DNA from: Marinobacter changyiensis
GTDB lineage: Bacteria; Pseudomonadota; Gammaproteobacteria; Pseudomonadales; Oleiphilaceae
Direction: 5' to 3'
Length of the DNA stretch: 64,000 nucleotides
Assembly (NCBI RefSeq): GCF_009193265.1
Contig: NZ_VZZZ01000003.1
Coordinates: forward strand, 124,001-188,000
The position numbers were made by a program, and so were the translations under genes. Each line of letters begins with the position of its first letter. Position 1 is the first letter of the stretch. The notes under the pieces are model-generated. The model saw only the letters and a list, made by a program, of their open reading frames with translations. It did not search any database and was not told where the DNA came from. Shown in pieces: positions 49,583 through 59,662 of the stretch.

Positions 49583-50680
49583 CTATCGCCCGGACTCGAT
49601 ATCCGGAGTGGATACCACGACATCCGCATTCTGACCACGATGCCGGAGGTAGTGATCCATCAGCACGATGGCCATCATGGCCTCGGCAATAGGCGTTGCA
49701 CGGATACCGACACAGGGGTCATGACGTCCGGTGGTGATAACGTCCACCGGCTCACCGCGCTCATTAATACTGCGCCCCGGTAATCGCAGACTGGACGTTG
49801 GCTTGAGGGCGATACTGGCCAGGATCGGTTGCCCGGAGGAAATTCCCCCCAACACACCACCGGCATGGTTCGACAGGAAACCCTCCGGCGTCATCTCATC
49901 CCGATGCTCGGTGCCCTTCTGGGCGATGCAGTCAAAACCGGCGCCAATCTCCACACCCTTGACGGCGTTAATGCTCATCAGGGCATGGGCAAGATCGGCG
50001 TCAAGGCGATCGAACACCGGTTCGCCCAGTCCCGGGGGTACGTGGTCGGCGACGACATTGATCCGGGCGCCTACCGAGTTGCCTTCCTTGCGTAGGGCAT
50101 CCATGTACTGCTCCAGTTCTGCCACCTTGTCGGCATCGGGGCAGAAAAACGGATTTTTATGAACCTGGGACCAGTCCAGTTTGTCGATGACGATGGGACC
50201 CAGCTGCGCCAGGTAACCCCGTATCCTGATACCAAGGCGCTCCTGCAAAAACTTGCGCGCCACTGCACCCGCTGCGACCCGCATGGCAGTCTCCCGGGCC
50301 GATGACCGACCCCCACCGCGATAATCCCGTAAACCGTATTTGTGCTGGTAAGTGTAGTCTGCGTGCGCCGGGCGGAACTGCTCGGATATTTTCGAGTAAT
50401 CTTTCGAGCGCTGGTCGGTGTTCTCGATCACCATACCGATCGGGGTGCCCGTGGTTTTACCCTCGAACACACCGGACAGAATGCGGACTTCATCCGCTTC
50501 TCTGCGCTGGGTTGTATGTCGGGAAGTTCCGGGCTTGCGCCGGTCCAGATCGCCCTGGATGTCGGCTTCAGACAGTTCCAGCCCTGGTGGACAGCCATCG
50601 ATGATGCACCCAAGAGCCAGGCCATGGCTCTCACCGAAGGTGGTCACACTAAACAGCTTACCGAAAGTATTTCCAGACAT
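49583..50680 (-). CDS. aroC: Chorismate synthase
   Basis: The 365-residue FMN-dependent enzyme makes chorismate from EPSP. The three family signatures are present: [18 protein letters not shown] near the start, [18 protein letters not shown] (about residues 122-139) and [17 protein letters not shown] near 320. It uses the shikimate-pathway flux that begins at aroF (21247-22320) and feeds trpFBA and pabB products. prmB lies 36 bases upstream on the same strand, as in Pseudomonas. Confidence 0.97.
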   Translation of the reverse strand: MSGNTFGKLFSVTTFGESHGLALGCIIDGCPPGLELSEADIQGDLDRRKPGTSRHTTQRREADEVRILSGVFEGKTTGTPIGMVIENTDQRSKDYSKISEQFRPAHADYTYQHKYGLRDYRGGGRSSARETAMRVAAGAVARKFLQERLGIRIRGYLAQLGPIVIDKLDWSQVHKNPFFCPDADKVAELEQYMDALRKEGNSVGARINVVADHVPPGLGEPVFDRLDADLAHALMSINAVKGVEIGAGFDCIAQKGTEHRDEMTPEGFLSNHAGGVLGGISSGQPILASIALKPTSSLRLPGRSINERGEPVDVITTGRHDPCVGIRATPIAEAMMAIVLMDHYLRHRGQNADVVVSTPDIESGR

Positions 50681-50716
50681 AATTCAGCATCTTATATTGT
50701 TAGATTAAACCAGATT

Positions 50717-51622
50717 CTACTTCTTCGCGGCCGACCTCTCGACCAGGTCTTCGGCCGTCAGCAGAAACACCCCGTCGCCACCCCGCTCAAACTCCAGCCA
50801 GATAAACGGCAGGTTCGGGTAGGCTTCTTCGAGGGCAGGCCAGCTGTTACCCACTTCTACAATCAACAGGCCGCCAGGATTCAGGTGATCGGCCGCTTTG
50901 GCCAGAATACGATGAGCAATCTCGAGACCGTCATGACCCGCTGCAAGCCCCAGCACTGGCTCATGATGAAATTCGTCCGGCATGCTGGCGATATCACCGG
51001 CATCAACATACGGAGGATTGCTCAGGATGAGATCATATCGTCCGTCAAGCTGGGCGAAAACGTCGGATTGCACTGTTCTGACGCGGTCACCCACCTCATG
51101 CATGGCGATGTTGGCTTCTGCCACGGCCAATGCGTCCGTTGATATGTCGGACAGATCAACCTCGGCTTCGTCAAAAACCGTCGCTGCCGCAATACCGATA
51201 CAGCCGCTGCCTGTACACAGATCCAGAATGCGCGCCACAGTGTAATCGCCAAGCCAGGGTTGAATGCCCGACGCAATAAGCTCCGCCAACGGCGAACGCG
51301 GTACCAGCACACGTTCATCAACCTGGAACGGCATACCCATGAACCAGGCTTCTCCCAACAGATACGCCAAGGGTATGCGCTGGTCGATCCGCTGCTCAAG
51401 CCGCTCCAGAATCCGGTGACGCTCGTCCCAGGTCAGGTTGGCGTCCAGAAACAGCGTATTGTTCTCCAAAGGCAGATGCAGGGTACGCATCACCAGCTGT
51501 ACCGCCTCATCCCACACATTGTCAGTGCCGTGACCATAAAAAAGATCCGACGCGGCAAATCGTGAAGTTGCATAGCGCAGAAAATCACGGACGGTTTTCA
51601 ATTCATCAATCGGGTGAGTCAC
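50717..51622 (-). CDS. prmB: Ribosomal protein uL3 N5-glutamine methyltransferase
   Basis: The 301-residue class I methyltransferase modifies a glutamine of ribosomal protein L3. The N-terminal helical domain ([25 protein letters not shown]) fits PrmB. The SAM site is [16 protein letters not shown] (about residues 132-147), and the catalytic NPPY is in [13 protein letters not shown] (about residue 200). The gene is followed by aroC. A near-consensus -10 hexamer (TATAAT on the minus strand, 51676-51681) lies in the 122-base gap upstream; no good -35 box is seen. Confidence 0.95.
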   Translation of the reverse strand: MTHPIDELKTVRDFLRYATSRFAASDLFYGHGTDNVWDEAVQLVMRTLHLPLENNTLFLDANLTWDERHRILERLEQRIDQRIPLAYLLGEAWFMGMPFQVDERVLVPRSPLAELIASGIQPWLGDYTVARILDLCTGSGCIGIAAATVFDEAEVDLSDISTDALAVAEANIAMHEVGDRVRTVQSDVFAQLDGRYDLILSNPPYVDAGDIASMPDEFHHEPVLGLAAGHDGLEIAHRILAKAADHLNPGGLLIVEVGNSWPALEEAYPNLPFIWLEFERGGDGVFLLTAEDLVERSAAKK

Positions 51623-51744
51623 AGATGGCTGGCTCCTGGATTCCTGGGTGGCGTTGATTCCCGCCGCTGAGCCGCATTATACGTGGTTGTTAAGACATCT
51701 GCAGCCCGAAAGCGGCGCTGCCGGGAAAGCCTGGAAAATCCACG

Positions 51745-52959
51745 CTACAGTGACAACGCCCCGGAGCTGCTCTCATCGCGTTCGAAACGATCCAGGGCCG
51801 CCATCATGCGTTCCCGGCCCAACTGGATCAGCTCCGGGGCCTTATGATAGTCATAGGTACTGCAGGCATTTTTCGGGATATTGATCAGCAGATCCGGCGG
51901 ATACCCTGCCAGCTTGTACTGCACCAATGCATTTTGCATGGTTTCAATGGCCAGGTTCATCACATCAAACTTGCCGATACCGAGCTTGTCCCAGGCGATG
52001 GTGTCAGGATCTTCATCGGGTTTGTGGTCAGAATGCTTTTTCTCGATTTCTTTCTTGTGCGCTTCTTTACTGATTTTTTCTTCGGCAGTCTCTTCAACGC
52101 CCGGTGGCTTGCCGCCAAAACTTTTCAACAGGTCCCAGTCAAACCAACGGGATGCCTTCCCGCGCATTCTGCCGACCCACTCCTCGAGATCACTGTCCGG
52201 CTCATCGGCAAAGGCTGCATCCAGTATGCGATGGCGCCGGTCATCTTCGCCACTGAGGTTTACGGCAAAAATAAGGTCAGCGTGGGATGAGATCGTCGGT
52301 ACGATCGGCAAAGGATTCAGCAAAGCGCCATCCACCAGCACGCGACCGTTGAGCACGACCGGCGTGACCACACTCGGAATGGCCACGGAAGCGCGAATGG
52401 CCTTGTGAAGAGGCCCTTCCTGAAACCAGATTTCCTTGTGGGCTAAAAGATCCGTGGCCACCGCCGTAAACGAGATGGGCAAGTCCTCAATCCGGATATC
52501 CCCCAGCATGTCCCGCACCACCGTAAATATCTTCTCGCCCCGAATCGCTCCGGCCGCTGACAGCGAGATATCCAGCAGCTTCAACACGTCAAACTGACCC
52601 AGCCCGGTAACCCAGTCCTTGTAGTCCTTCATTTTACCAGCAGCGTAAACACCGCCGATCAAGGCCCCCATGGAACAGCCGGAAATCGAAATAATCTCGT
52701 AATCCCGCTCTACCAAAGCTTCGATTGCGCCGATATGGGCATAACCCCTGGCACCACCACTCCCCAGAGTCAGGGCAACGGTTTTTCGCTTGGGCGGTTT
52801 TGTCTTCGTGACCCCGCTGTCAGATTGGCCCTGAACAGCCAGTTTGTCAGAGGTGACTGCGGCGGATTTGCCAGCGGCGACCTGATTTTCGCTGCGAGTC
52901 TCACCCGCCTTGCCCTTATCGTCCGGGGCGTGTTCTGCCGGGTCGGGAGCCTTACTCAT
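51745..52959 (-). CDS. Patatin-like phospholipase
   Basis: The 404-residue protein carries a patatin domain from about residue 60 to 245. It has the oxyanion loop GSGGARGYAHIGAIEAL, the catalytic Ser in ISGCSMGALIGG and the catalytic Asp in the VDGALLNPLP DGA motif. The N-terminal about 50 residues are charged and disordered (DP, DDKGKAG, TKTPP-like). A Glu/Lys-rich linker follows the core near 295-325. No signal peptide is seen. The ATG at 52959 has GGAG nine bases upstream and avoids overlap with the DUF4892 gene; ATG 52974 is an alternative. The natural lipid is unknown. Confidence 0.88.
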   Translation of the reverse strand: MSKAPDPAEHAPDDKGKAGETRSENQVAAGKSAAVTSDKLAVQGQSDSGVTKTKPPKRKTVALTLGSGGARGYAHIGAIEALVERDYEIISISGCSMGALIGGVYAAGKMKDYKDWVTGLGQFDVLKLLDISLSAAGAIRGEKIFTVVRDMLGDIRIEDLPISFTAVATDLLAHKEIWFQEGPLHKAIRASVAIPSVVTPVVLNGRVLVDGALLNPLPIVPTISSHADLIFAVNLSGEDDRRHRILDAAFADEPDSDLEEWVGRMRGKASRWFDWDLLKSFGGKPPGVEETAEEKISKEAHKKEIEKKHSDHKPDEDPDTIAWDKLGIGKFDVMNLAIETMQNALVQYKLAGYPPDLLINIPKNACSTYDYHKAPELIQLGRERMMAALDRFERDESSSGALSL

Positions 52960-52993
52960 CCGCTGTATCTCCATGGCTTCTGGTATGTCAGGC

Positions 52994-53896
52994 TCAAGGA
53001 GCCCTGACCACCATAATTTCGATTCTGTCACCCTGTCGTCCGGGGTCACTAAAGGCGAGCGCAGGCCCGACAATGATCGGCGTTATCTGATCTTTGCTAA
53101 CGCCGCTTTTACCAAGCAACACGGTCATCGACTCTACAGCATCCCTGGCCCGACGCATGGATTCTTCCAATTCCGCCTGATCTCCAAGAGTCGAATAGCT
53201 CACCAGCAACACTTTATCGGTGTCGGACTGCGTCCAGCTCTGCAGGAGCCGGCGGTCATTGGCATCCCAGTCAAATCGGTAAGTCACACCGCCCGACCAG
53301 GGCACGATAATTGGCCCGCGCAAACGGGAGGAACTGGCGTGAAACCCCGGTATCACCGAGCCTTCGGGAACGGAGAACTGCTCTATCCATGCGTATTCCC
53401 GTTGGTTGCCCCGAGTCACGGTGTAAACCAGCACCACTTGGATAGCGCCCTCGGCGTCCCGGTAAGCAGCAGCAAGATAATCCTGATCGGCGTCGCGGCC
53501 ATAAAGTGTGGCCTCATTAAATATCTGATTCGCCCATACGTTGCTTCGACCGCAGTCCCTACCGGTACAGTCGAACAAGGTGACCGCATTACGCGCGGCC
53601 AACTCTTGCAGATAGTAATCCCTGGCTTCATCGCGACCCGAGTCCGGACTGATTTGCAATCTCTGGCCCACACCCTGTACAGCCAGCCGGACCATCGAAG
53701 CAGACCGAATCTCATTGTTGACTTCCCGAACGGCACTCAGCAAGACCCGATGGCTCGGTGAGACAATCGGGCGTTCTGATTCGACAGTAGCCAGCGGAAA
53801 GGGCTCTATCTTTTCCGCTTGCGCGGTGGAGACCCCCAGCATTAAAAGCGCCAGACAACCAATAACACGACCGAAACCGAGAACATTAAAGCTCAT
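52994..53896 (-). CDS. DUF4892-type exported protein
   Basis: The 300-residue protein begins with a signal peptide (residues 1-27, ending STAQAE). It then reads as a DUF4892-like protein, with a beta-alpha start (ESERPIVSPSHRVLLSAVREVN), a Cys pair in LFDCTGRDCGRSNVWANQIF (about 137-152) that could form a disulfide, and a C-terminal OmpA-like portion (QSDTDKVLLVSYSTLGD and DQITPIIVGPALAF). The function is unknown; periplasmic location is expected. The start overlaps the stop of the hydrolase gene by 11 bases. Confidence 0.75.
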   Translation of the reverse strand: MSFNVLGFGRVIGCLALLMLGVSTAQAEKIEPFPLATVESERPIVSPSHRVLLSAVREVNNEIRSASMVRLAVQGVGQRLQISPDSGRDEARDYYLQELAARNAVTLFDCTGRDCGRSNVWANQIFNEATLYGRDADQDYLAAAYRDAEGAIQVVLVYTVTRGNQREYAWIEQFSVPEGSVIPGFHASSSRLRGPIIVPWSGGVTYRFDWDANDRRLLQSWTQSDTDKVLLVSYSTLGDQAELEESMRRARDAVESMTVLLGKSGVSKDQITPIIVGPALAFSDPGRQGDRIEIMVVRAP

Positions 53897-54797
53897 GAAA
53901 CAAAAACCCCCTGACCGCGCCCTTTACCGGACCGGTATCACCATCAAGGTGACAATGATGTGAACCTGGTACTACGACCTGCTTGAAGGAAGGGACTGCC
54001 TCGAGCCTCGATTGCCAGGATTTTCTGGCACTCAGGAGACCGTTTTCAGCGAGAATCAGGAGCGTATCGGTGTTGACCGCCTGTAAAAAAGCAATCGCCT
54101 GGGCTTCGGTATACATCATCGGTGATGGATGCCGCAGTTTCGGGTCAGTCCTCCATGCAAGGCCGTCATGCAAAGGTTTCAGGTTGCGCGGCACCAGCGT
54201 CATCGCGGCCTGATGAGAAAGCGGACTAAGTCCGCCCTCTCGCGCTTTTGCGGCGTCAACGAGGGTTGCATAATGGGCCCTGCGTCCTGATCCTGCGATG
54301 CGCTTTACAATGTTCTTTCGAAGCTGACTGACAACATCATCCTCCGCTTTGGTAATCGGCCCGAGACTGTCGATCATGACCAGCTTGCGAACCTTGTCCG
54401 GAAAGGCGGCTGTATACAGCATGGCGACAATTCCACCAAGAGAATGAGCGACCAGATCAACCGGCTGCTCAAACTCGCTGTCAATGAGCATGGCCAGGTC
54501 GGCAACGTAATCTGCCAGCAAATAATTCTGACCCGATGGCCTGTGGTCTGACAAGCCATGCCCCGCCAGATCCACCGCGTAAACGTCAGTAAAGTCCTGT
54601 AGGCTCGGCGCCAGATGACTGAAAGAAAGGCTGTTGTCCAGCCAGCCATGAAGCATAATCACGGGCGAACGCCGGGCCGAAGATGCCTTCACGGGCCAGT
54701 GAAGACCTGCCAGGATTATGTGCGGCAACGACCAGCGCATTTCATGGCAGCTTGCCGCGCTAGCCTGACTGGGTTCGGATACGAGAGATTGGGTCAT
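53886..54797 (-). CDS. Alpha/beta-fold hydrolase
   Basis: The 303-residue hydrolase has the oxyanion HGWLDNSLSFSHLAPSL (about residues 50-66), the nucleophile elbow VAHSLGGIVAML (Ser about 118) and the catalytic His in VVPGSHHCHLDGD near 285. The strand-6 Asp/Glu is in LLILAENGLL. The family includes esterases and epoxide-type hydrolases; the substrate is not predictable. It is 16 bases downstream of pilZ and overlaps the DUF4892 gene, so it probably belongs to the same transcript. Confidence 0.85.
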   Translation of the reverse strand: MTQSLVSEPSQASAASCHEMRWSLPHIILAGLHWPVKASSARRSPVIMLHGWLDNSLSFSHLAPSLQDFTDVYAVDLAGHGLSDHRPSGQNYLLADYVADLAMLIDSEFEQPVDLVAHSLGGIVAMLYTAAFPDKVRKLVMIDSLGPITKAEDDVVSQLRKNIVKRIAGSGRRAHYATLVDAAKAREGGLSPLSHQAAMTLVPRNLKPLHDGLAWRTDPKLRHPSPMMYTEAQAIAFLQAVNTDTLLILAENGLLSARKSWQSRLEAVPSFKQVVVPGSHHCHLDGDTGPVKGAVRGFLFHEL

Positions 54798-54813
54798 TGA
54801 ACCGGGTAGTGCC

Positions 54814-55164
54814 TTACATGGTGTGGGTCGGTCGGTCTGAGCTCAGGGCACCAGCAAGATAGGATTCAATCTTGTTCTTGGCGGTTTCATCGTCACTGTT
54901 GAACTGAACGCCGATGCCCGCTGCACGGTTGCCCTGAGCTCCTTTCGGCGTAATCCAGACAACTTTGCCGGCTACCGGGATTTTCTCCGGTTCGTCCATG
55001 AGGTTAAGCAACAAAAAAACCTCATCGCCAAGCTGGTACTGCTTCTGGGTGGGTATAAAAAGGCCACCCTGGCGTATATAAGGCATATACGCCGCATATA
55101 GCACCGCTTTATCCTTGATTGTCAGGGTCAGAATGCCACTGCGTGCACCGATACCAGGCCCCAT
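54814..55164 (-). CDS. pilZ: Type IV pilus protein PilZ
   Basis: The 116-residue protein matches the original PilZ of type IV pilus assembly: SGILTLTIKDKAVLYAAYMPYIRQGGLFIPT and GDEVFLLLNLMDEPEKIPVAGKVVWITPKGAQGNRAAGIGVQF. The RxxxR and DxSxxG ligand motifs of c-di-GMP binding PilZ domains are absent, as is known for this group, which works by binding PilB and FimX. It lies 113 bases downstream of holB, the standard neighbour. The usual upstream tmk is not here. Confidence 0.92.
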   Translation of the reverse strand: MGPGIGARSGILTLTIKDKAVLYAAYMPYIRQGGLFIPTQKQYQLGDEVFLLLNLMDEPEKIPVAGKVVWITPKGAQGNRAAGIGVQFNSDDETAKNKIESYLAGALSSDRPTHTM

Positions 55165-55277
55165 AACTTAATCCTTCCATCAACGTTATTGTCTTGACAG
55201 CGTTGCCGCCTTGCCCGTCACATTAACCTGTTAACGAATCATAGCAGGCCTGATAACGATTCACCTTGGCACTGCCT

Positions 55278-56297
55278 TTATCCGGCCCGGCGTTTGCGAG
55301 CAGGCATGAGGCTACGCCACTGTATCAGAAGTCGCTGCGCTTCGAGCTCGGGATTCGCATTGTAAATACTGGCGGACCTGGCCTCATGGACGGCATCCCG
55401 TAGCTGATGCGCCCGAAAAGCGGGGTTCACCGAGGCCAGAAAAGTCAGCATCTCTGCCGCCTCGCTGTCTCGCGGGCTCCCGCCAGCTCCCACTCGGGCC
55501 AGATCTGCCGCCCACACTTCCATCAGCCCCAGCGTGGCCTCCAGACCCAGAGTTTTGAAGGGCTTCGAGGCCTCGGAGACCGGGATTTCAGATTTCATAT
55601 AGCGCCTGAAGGCTTTCAAAGCGTCAGCCCGCAGTACCAGAAAATCACCGGCCAGATAATCGAACGCCAGTCTCGGGGCAAACCCGGCCAGTTCCAACGC
55701 CTGCCGTTGCAGGTCTGCACTGTACTCGGCTCCCGCACTGGCCAGTTTACCCTGCAACCAGTCCATGGCGATTTCAGCCTCTGGCGTCGGAATCAGCAGT
55801 CGCTGACAGCGTGACGTCAGTGTCGGCAAAATCGGGCGTCCGGTTTCCTGCAATAACAACAGCACTACATCCGCCGAGGGCTCCTCCAGAGTTTTGAGCA
55901 GCGCGTTGGCAGCGTTGATATTCAGCTGATCCGCGCGATCAACAATAATGAGTTTCCGACGCGCGACCTGGGGAGATGCCACCGCAAAGCCTGACAGCGC
56001 TCTGATTTGATCAACCTTGATCATGCGGGATTTTTCCGGGGTGTACACCCGCACATCCGGGTGAGACTCTCCTGCCAGCAATTCACATTGCTTGCAGGTG
56101 CCGCAAGCGGTCAGGCTTTCGCCGGATGGCCGCTCGCACACCAGAAACGCTGACGCTTGCTCGGCGAATGCTCGCTTGCCCACGCCTTTCTCACCGGCAA
56201 TCAGGAGCGCGTGGGGTAACTGGCCTGCGCTGAATCTGCCGAGTAAAGATGTCCTCGCCGCATCGAGCCAGGGCATTGCATGTTTCGGTGTGCGCAA
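55278..56297 (-). CDS. holB: DNA polymerase III delta' subunit
   Basis: The 339-residue clamp-loader subunit has a RecA-like AAA+ fold. The P-loop reads GEKGVGKRAF (about residues 34-43), with Arg where ATP-binding subunits have Ser/Thr, as expected for non-hydrolysing delta'. A zinc module with four Cys (CERPSGESLTACGTCKQC, about 52-70) follows, then the DQLNINAANALLKTLEEP and LPTLTSRCQRL segments. Start is TTG at 56297, supported by GAGG six bases upstream. It begins three bases after the tgpA stop, an unusual neighbour; tmk is normally adjacent. Confidence 0.93.
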   Translation of the reverse strand: MRTPKHAMPWLDAARTSLLGRFSAGQLPHALLIAGEKGVGKRAFAEQASAFLVCERPSGESLTACGTCKQCELLAGESHPDVRVYTPEKSRMIKVDQIRALSGFAVASPQVARRKLIIVDRADQLNINAANALLKTLEEPSADVVLLLLQETGRPILPTLTSRCQRLLIPTPEAEIAMDWLQGKLASAGAEYSADLQRQALELAGFAPRLAFDYLAGDFLVLRADALKAFRRYMKSEIPVSEASKPFKTLGLEATLGLMEVWAADLARVGAGGSPRDSEAAEMLTFLASVNPAFRAHQLRDAVHEARSASIYNANPELEAQRLLIQWRSLMPARKRRAG

Positions 56298-56300
56298 GAT

Positions 56301-58358
56301 TTACCTCGGTTTCTGATGACGCTTGTCAGTTTGGTGCAACGCTGTGCGGAAAACCGCCAACAACCGCCGCATACGGGCAAGATCTTGCTTGCGAGCATGC
56401 CGCAGCGCTTTGTGTGAGACTCCATAGTAATGATTGTTCAGACCCCGGGCAAAGGCCGCTGCCGGCTTTTGCGCTGCGGGATACTCATCTCCGACTCTGC
56501 GGGCAAGCTGTTCCGGGGTGTCACCGGGTTCTATCCCAAGCCCCTTGCGCTCCAGCAACCGGTGCCAGCGTTGGATCAACCGGCTATAGGGGTCACGGGA
56601 CCGACCGGAGTGTTGCTGCCACAAGCTGAACAATCCGGCTATCAGTAACGCCGCCCCGACCAGGCCCGCACTGAAATAACCCAGCTCCCGCAAGCCAACC
56701 CCCCCGGGCAATCGCGACATAAGGTCCATTTGCGACTGGCCCTGATATCCGACTACCCACCGCTGCCATTGATAGTTGATTCGGTCCAGGTACAGCGAAG
56801 CCCACTGCACAACGGCCAGATCGCCGTAGCGTTGCGGTGACGTCCAGTTGTTTGCCAAAAAAGAGCCCTCCTCTGCCATGGCGTCACGCAGTCCGCTTTC
56901 GATGCGATCAGGAGAAATAGCCGCCGTCGGGTCCATCCGCGTCCAGCCGGCATCAGAGAGCCAGACTTCTACCCAGGCGTGGGCATCGTATTGGCGTACC
57001 AGCACATACTCGCTCTTCCCGACCACCTCACCGCCCTGATAGCCGACCACCACCCGAGCCGGCACACCCGCTGCGCGCAGCAGAAACGCCGCCGCGCTGG
57101 CGTAATGCGCACAGAATCCGCGTTTCTCATCAAATAACAGATTATCGATACCGTTCTCCGGCATCACCGGCGGCCGGAGCGTGTAGAAATACTCGTCAAA
57201 ACGGAAGCGTTCCAGAATGGATTGTGCCAGTTCCCTCGCACCGTGGGTTTTCTGCCTCATTTTTTCCGCGAGTGCTCGCGCCCTCGGATTTCCCGTGGGC
57301 GGCAACTGGAGGTAACGGCGGCGGTCCAGATCTGTCAGTGAAGTGCTGCCCTCCAGATTGGCACCGGCAGGCTCTACCGCCATGCGATATCGCACACTGG
57401 TATCCGCCGGGCGTTTGAAGCGGAATAGATCACCGGGCCCGACACGGACGTTGTCCGACACCGCCACAGAGTTTTCAAGGGCAAACGCCCAATACTGGTT
57501 TGTGGCGTCCATCAGGACATCGTATTGATTAGACTCCAGTTCGCCGATACCACCGTCCAGGGCCACTCTGCCGGGCCTGATGAAAGCAGCGTCATCCCTC
57601 TGATCCCAGGTTTCACCGTCAAAGCGGTCCAGAATCAGGCCTCGCCAGTAGCGGTCCCGGTGGACCGGAATCGCACCGCCGAAGGCGGCCCGGAACGCCC
57701 GCTCACTGGATTGCGCCAGGTCTGAGATCGAGCCAGGCGTCATGGTGTCGCTGATGCCGGTTGTGCCCCGATCTGACACCAGCGGTACACTCCAGAGCGG
57801 CGCCATGCGGGGAAAAAACACGAACAGCAGTACCACAATGGGGAGCGTTTTGAGCGTCATCATACCCAGTCGTTTCCAACTGGCCCTGATCGCCCCTGCC
57901 AGGGTAGGCGCGTTAAGGACTTGCAGGCCGATCAGCAGACACACCACGCCGATCAGATTTACCACCGTCCAGCCGATCCCCTGCTGGAACAGGAAGTTCA
58001 CTGCTGCCAGATAGGTGAGGATGAAAAACAGTACATAAAAATCCCGGGAGGCACGGGTTTCAAGCCATTTAAGACCAGCCGCCAGCACAAAGAAGGACGC
58101 CGCAGTATCCACCGAGAAGCGTCCGTTTACCGTTATGACATACAGGGCGACGGTAGCCAGCATGATGGCGGTGCGGAGCAATCGGCCCGGCAATCGTAAA
58201 TGACCCAGTTGCGCCAGCCACCGCCAGCCGCCCAGGGTGACGCAGACAGCGGTCAACCACAGGGGCAAGCGATCAAACTGAGGCAGTATCAGAATACCGA
58301 AACTGATGATCAGCCAGATCAGGGCGCGAGTGGGAACACTGTGCCCCTTGACCTTCAT
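56301..58358 (-). CDS. tgpA: Membrane transglutaminase-like protein TgpA (DUF3488)
   Basis: The 685-residue protein has five or six N-terminal helices (about residues 12-190) of the DUF3488 region. A periplasmic transglutaminase core follows, with Cys in RGFCAHYASAAAFLLRAAGVPARVV (about 414), His in YDAHAWVEVWL and Asp in RMDPTAAI. Another helix (near 560) and a C-terminal DUF4129-like region (SRDPYSRLIQRWHRLLERKG) complete it. TgpA is essential in P. aeruginosa, with an unresolved substrate. It overlaps the DUF58 gene by four bases (ATGA). Confidence 0.93.
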   Translation of the reverse strand: MKVKGHSVPTRALIWLIISFGILILPQFDRLPLWLTAVCVTLGGWRWLAQLGHLRLPGRLLRTAIMLATVALYVITVNGRFSVDTAASFFVLAAGLKWLETRASRDFYVLFFILTYLAAVNFLFQQGIGWTVVNLIGVVCLLIGLQVLNAPTLAGAIRASWKRLGMMTLKTLPIVVLLFVFFPRMAPLWSVPLVSDRGTTGISDTMTPGSISDLAQSSERAFRAAFGGAIPVHRDRYWRGLILDRFDGETWDQRDDAAFIRPGRVALDGGIGELESNQYDVLMDATNQYWAFALENSVAVSDNVRVGPGDLFRFKRPADTSVRYRMAVEPAGANLEGSTSLTDLDRRRYLQLPPTGNPRARALAEKMRQKTHGARELAQSILERFRFDEYFYTLRPPVMPENGIDNLLFDEKRGFCAHYASAAAFLLRAAGVPARVVVGYQGGEVVGKSEYVLVRQYDAHAWVEVWLSDAGWTRMDPTAAISPDRIESGLRDAMAEEGSFLANNWTSPQRYGDLAVVQWASLYLDRINYQWQRWVVGYQGQSQMDLMSRLPGGVGLRELGYFSAGLVGAALLIAGLFSLWQQHSGRSRDPYSRLIQRWHRLLERKGLGIEPGDTPEQLARRVGDEYPAAQKPAAAFARGLNNHYYGVSHKALRHARKQDLARMRRLLAVFRTALHQTDKRHQKPR

Positions 58359-59326
58359 GCAGCCACCCGATTGAGCGGATTCGGAACACCGAATAGCGCG
58401 AGTGCCCGCAAACAGCGCACTTTGTGAGCCGCGCCCCCATCCGGGTCGATAACCTGGCCGGGCAACCTCAAACCGAAAGGATGGCCGGATTTTTCCCGCT
58501 CCAGCACCTGGGCGCTGAGGTAACTTAACCGCAATTCCTGGTCAACGCCCGGGAAAGCCCCATAGTCCAGCCACTGGGGGCTGCCCTGCTCGCCCTCCCA
58601 GTGTGCAATGATCATATCGCCACTGCGGGCATAGCGCTTCCAGAGTACCCGTTGGCTAAGGTCACCGGTGCGCCAGGGCCTCAACTCGGCGTGATCATGA
58701 CCATCAGCGGAGCGTTCCTCGGATTCATCATCACCCTCTGTTGAGGACATGCCTTTGTCGGGCGGTGAGATCGGTCGGGGATACACAACGCCGTTGGCCA
58801 CGGGACGCAACCAGGACCAGGCACTGAGCAAGCCAAAAGGAAAGCGGGTTTCAATGCGGAGCTGGTCCATGCCCAGATACCCCCGGGCTGTCGACTTGAC
58901 CAGAAACACCAGGTCCAGGGGCTCGCCCGCCAGAACATTCTGATGCTCAAGGTGGCGATCAGTGGTTGACAGCTGGATCGCAGCGGCATTTTCATCCGAC
59001 GCGGCGGCACGGAAAGTAAAGGGAATATCGTCACCGGCGAAGCCTTCGCCAGCCTTGATCAAAGCCAGCTCAAGGCCAGACAGGTTACGATGGGTCTGGT
59101 GCATGGCGGCGACAAAAACAGCGCCGAGCAGGAAGGTCATCAGGTAGATGAGACTGTTCTGGTAGTTGATTGCAGTGAGCAGCATGATGACCAATAAAAA
59201 GGCAAACACGACCCCGGCACCGGTGGGCAATATAAATATGTTTCTTTGAACACAACGCTGGGTATCCGATCTGGGGATTCGTTTGTGAACCCACCGACTC
59301 CACCGTCTTCTTAGCGCTTTAACCAT
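58355..59326 (-). CDS. DUF58 domain protein, partner of TgpA
   Basis: The 323-residue protein has two N-terminal helices (about residues 33-75) and a DUF58 region, with the GADGHDHAELRPWRTGDLSQRVLWKRYARSGDMI-type segment (about residues 210-240) that includes the family's conserved PW-x-GD pattern. DUF58 proteins usually form an operon with a MoxR AAA ATPase and a transglutaminase-like protein. Here the transglutaminase gene follows with an ATGA overlap, but no MoxR gene precedes it: the next 336 bases are non-coding and pabB is divergent. Confidence 0.88.
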   Translation of the reverse strand: MVKALRRRWSRWVHKRIPRSDTQRCVQRNIFILPTGAGVVFAFLLVIMLLTAINYQNSLIYLMTFLLGAVFVAAMHQTHRNLSGLELALIKAGEGFAGDDIPFTFRAAASDENAAAIQLSTTDRHLEHQNVLAGEPLDLVFLVKSTARGYLGMDQLRIETRFPFGLLSAWSWLRPVANGVVYPRPISPPDKGMSSTEGDDESEERSADGHDHAELRPWRTGDLSQRVLWKRYARSGDMIIAHWEGEQGSPQWLDYGAFPGVDQELRLSYLSAQVLEREKSGHPFGLRLPGQVIDPDGGAAHKVRCLRALALFGVPNPLNRVAA

Positions 59327-59662
59327 CCATCACTCTCTGTATCGGTTCGACCATCATTATCGGGCATGCCGATTAAACTCAGGTTCAATGTACCCTTCAA
59401 GCACACACAAACCTAAAGATACCTGGCGAGACTCCAAACTGATCACACCATCACCCGAAAAGCCTTAAAAAGCACCACATCGCCGCAAATACCCGACTCC
59501 AATTCTATTATTGGTGGATTCCGGCCGCTCTTCACCCATACTTTCTGTAAAATAAGATAACCAAAGGCTATTCAGAGGCTCCTTAGATCAGTCTCTTTAC
59601 AAAGGCTGCAATAATCGTTTTGTGAGCTGCTTGGCATTGTTTTCATTCATCGGGGAGTCGGC
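59327..59662. other. 336-bp divergent gap, DUF58 gene / pabB
   Basis: No gene is supported here. The gap should hold the promoters for the DUF58-tgpA run and for pabB; neither could be placed with confidence. The stretch 59500-59600 is A+T rich. There is no remnant of a MoxR-type ATPase gene that I can recognise in any frame. Confidence 0.5.
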
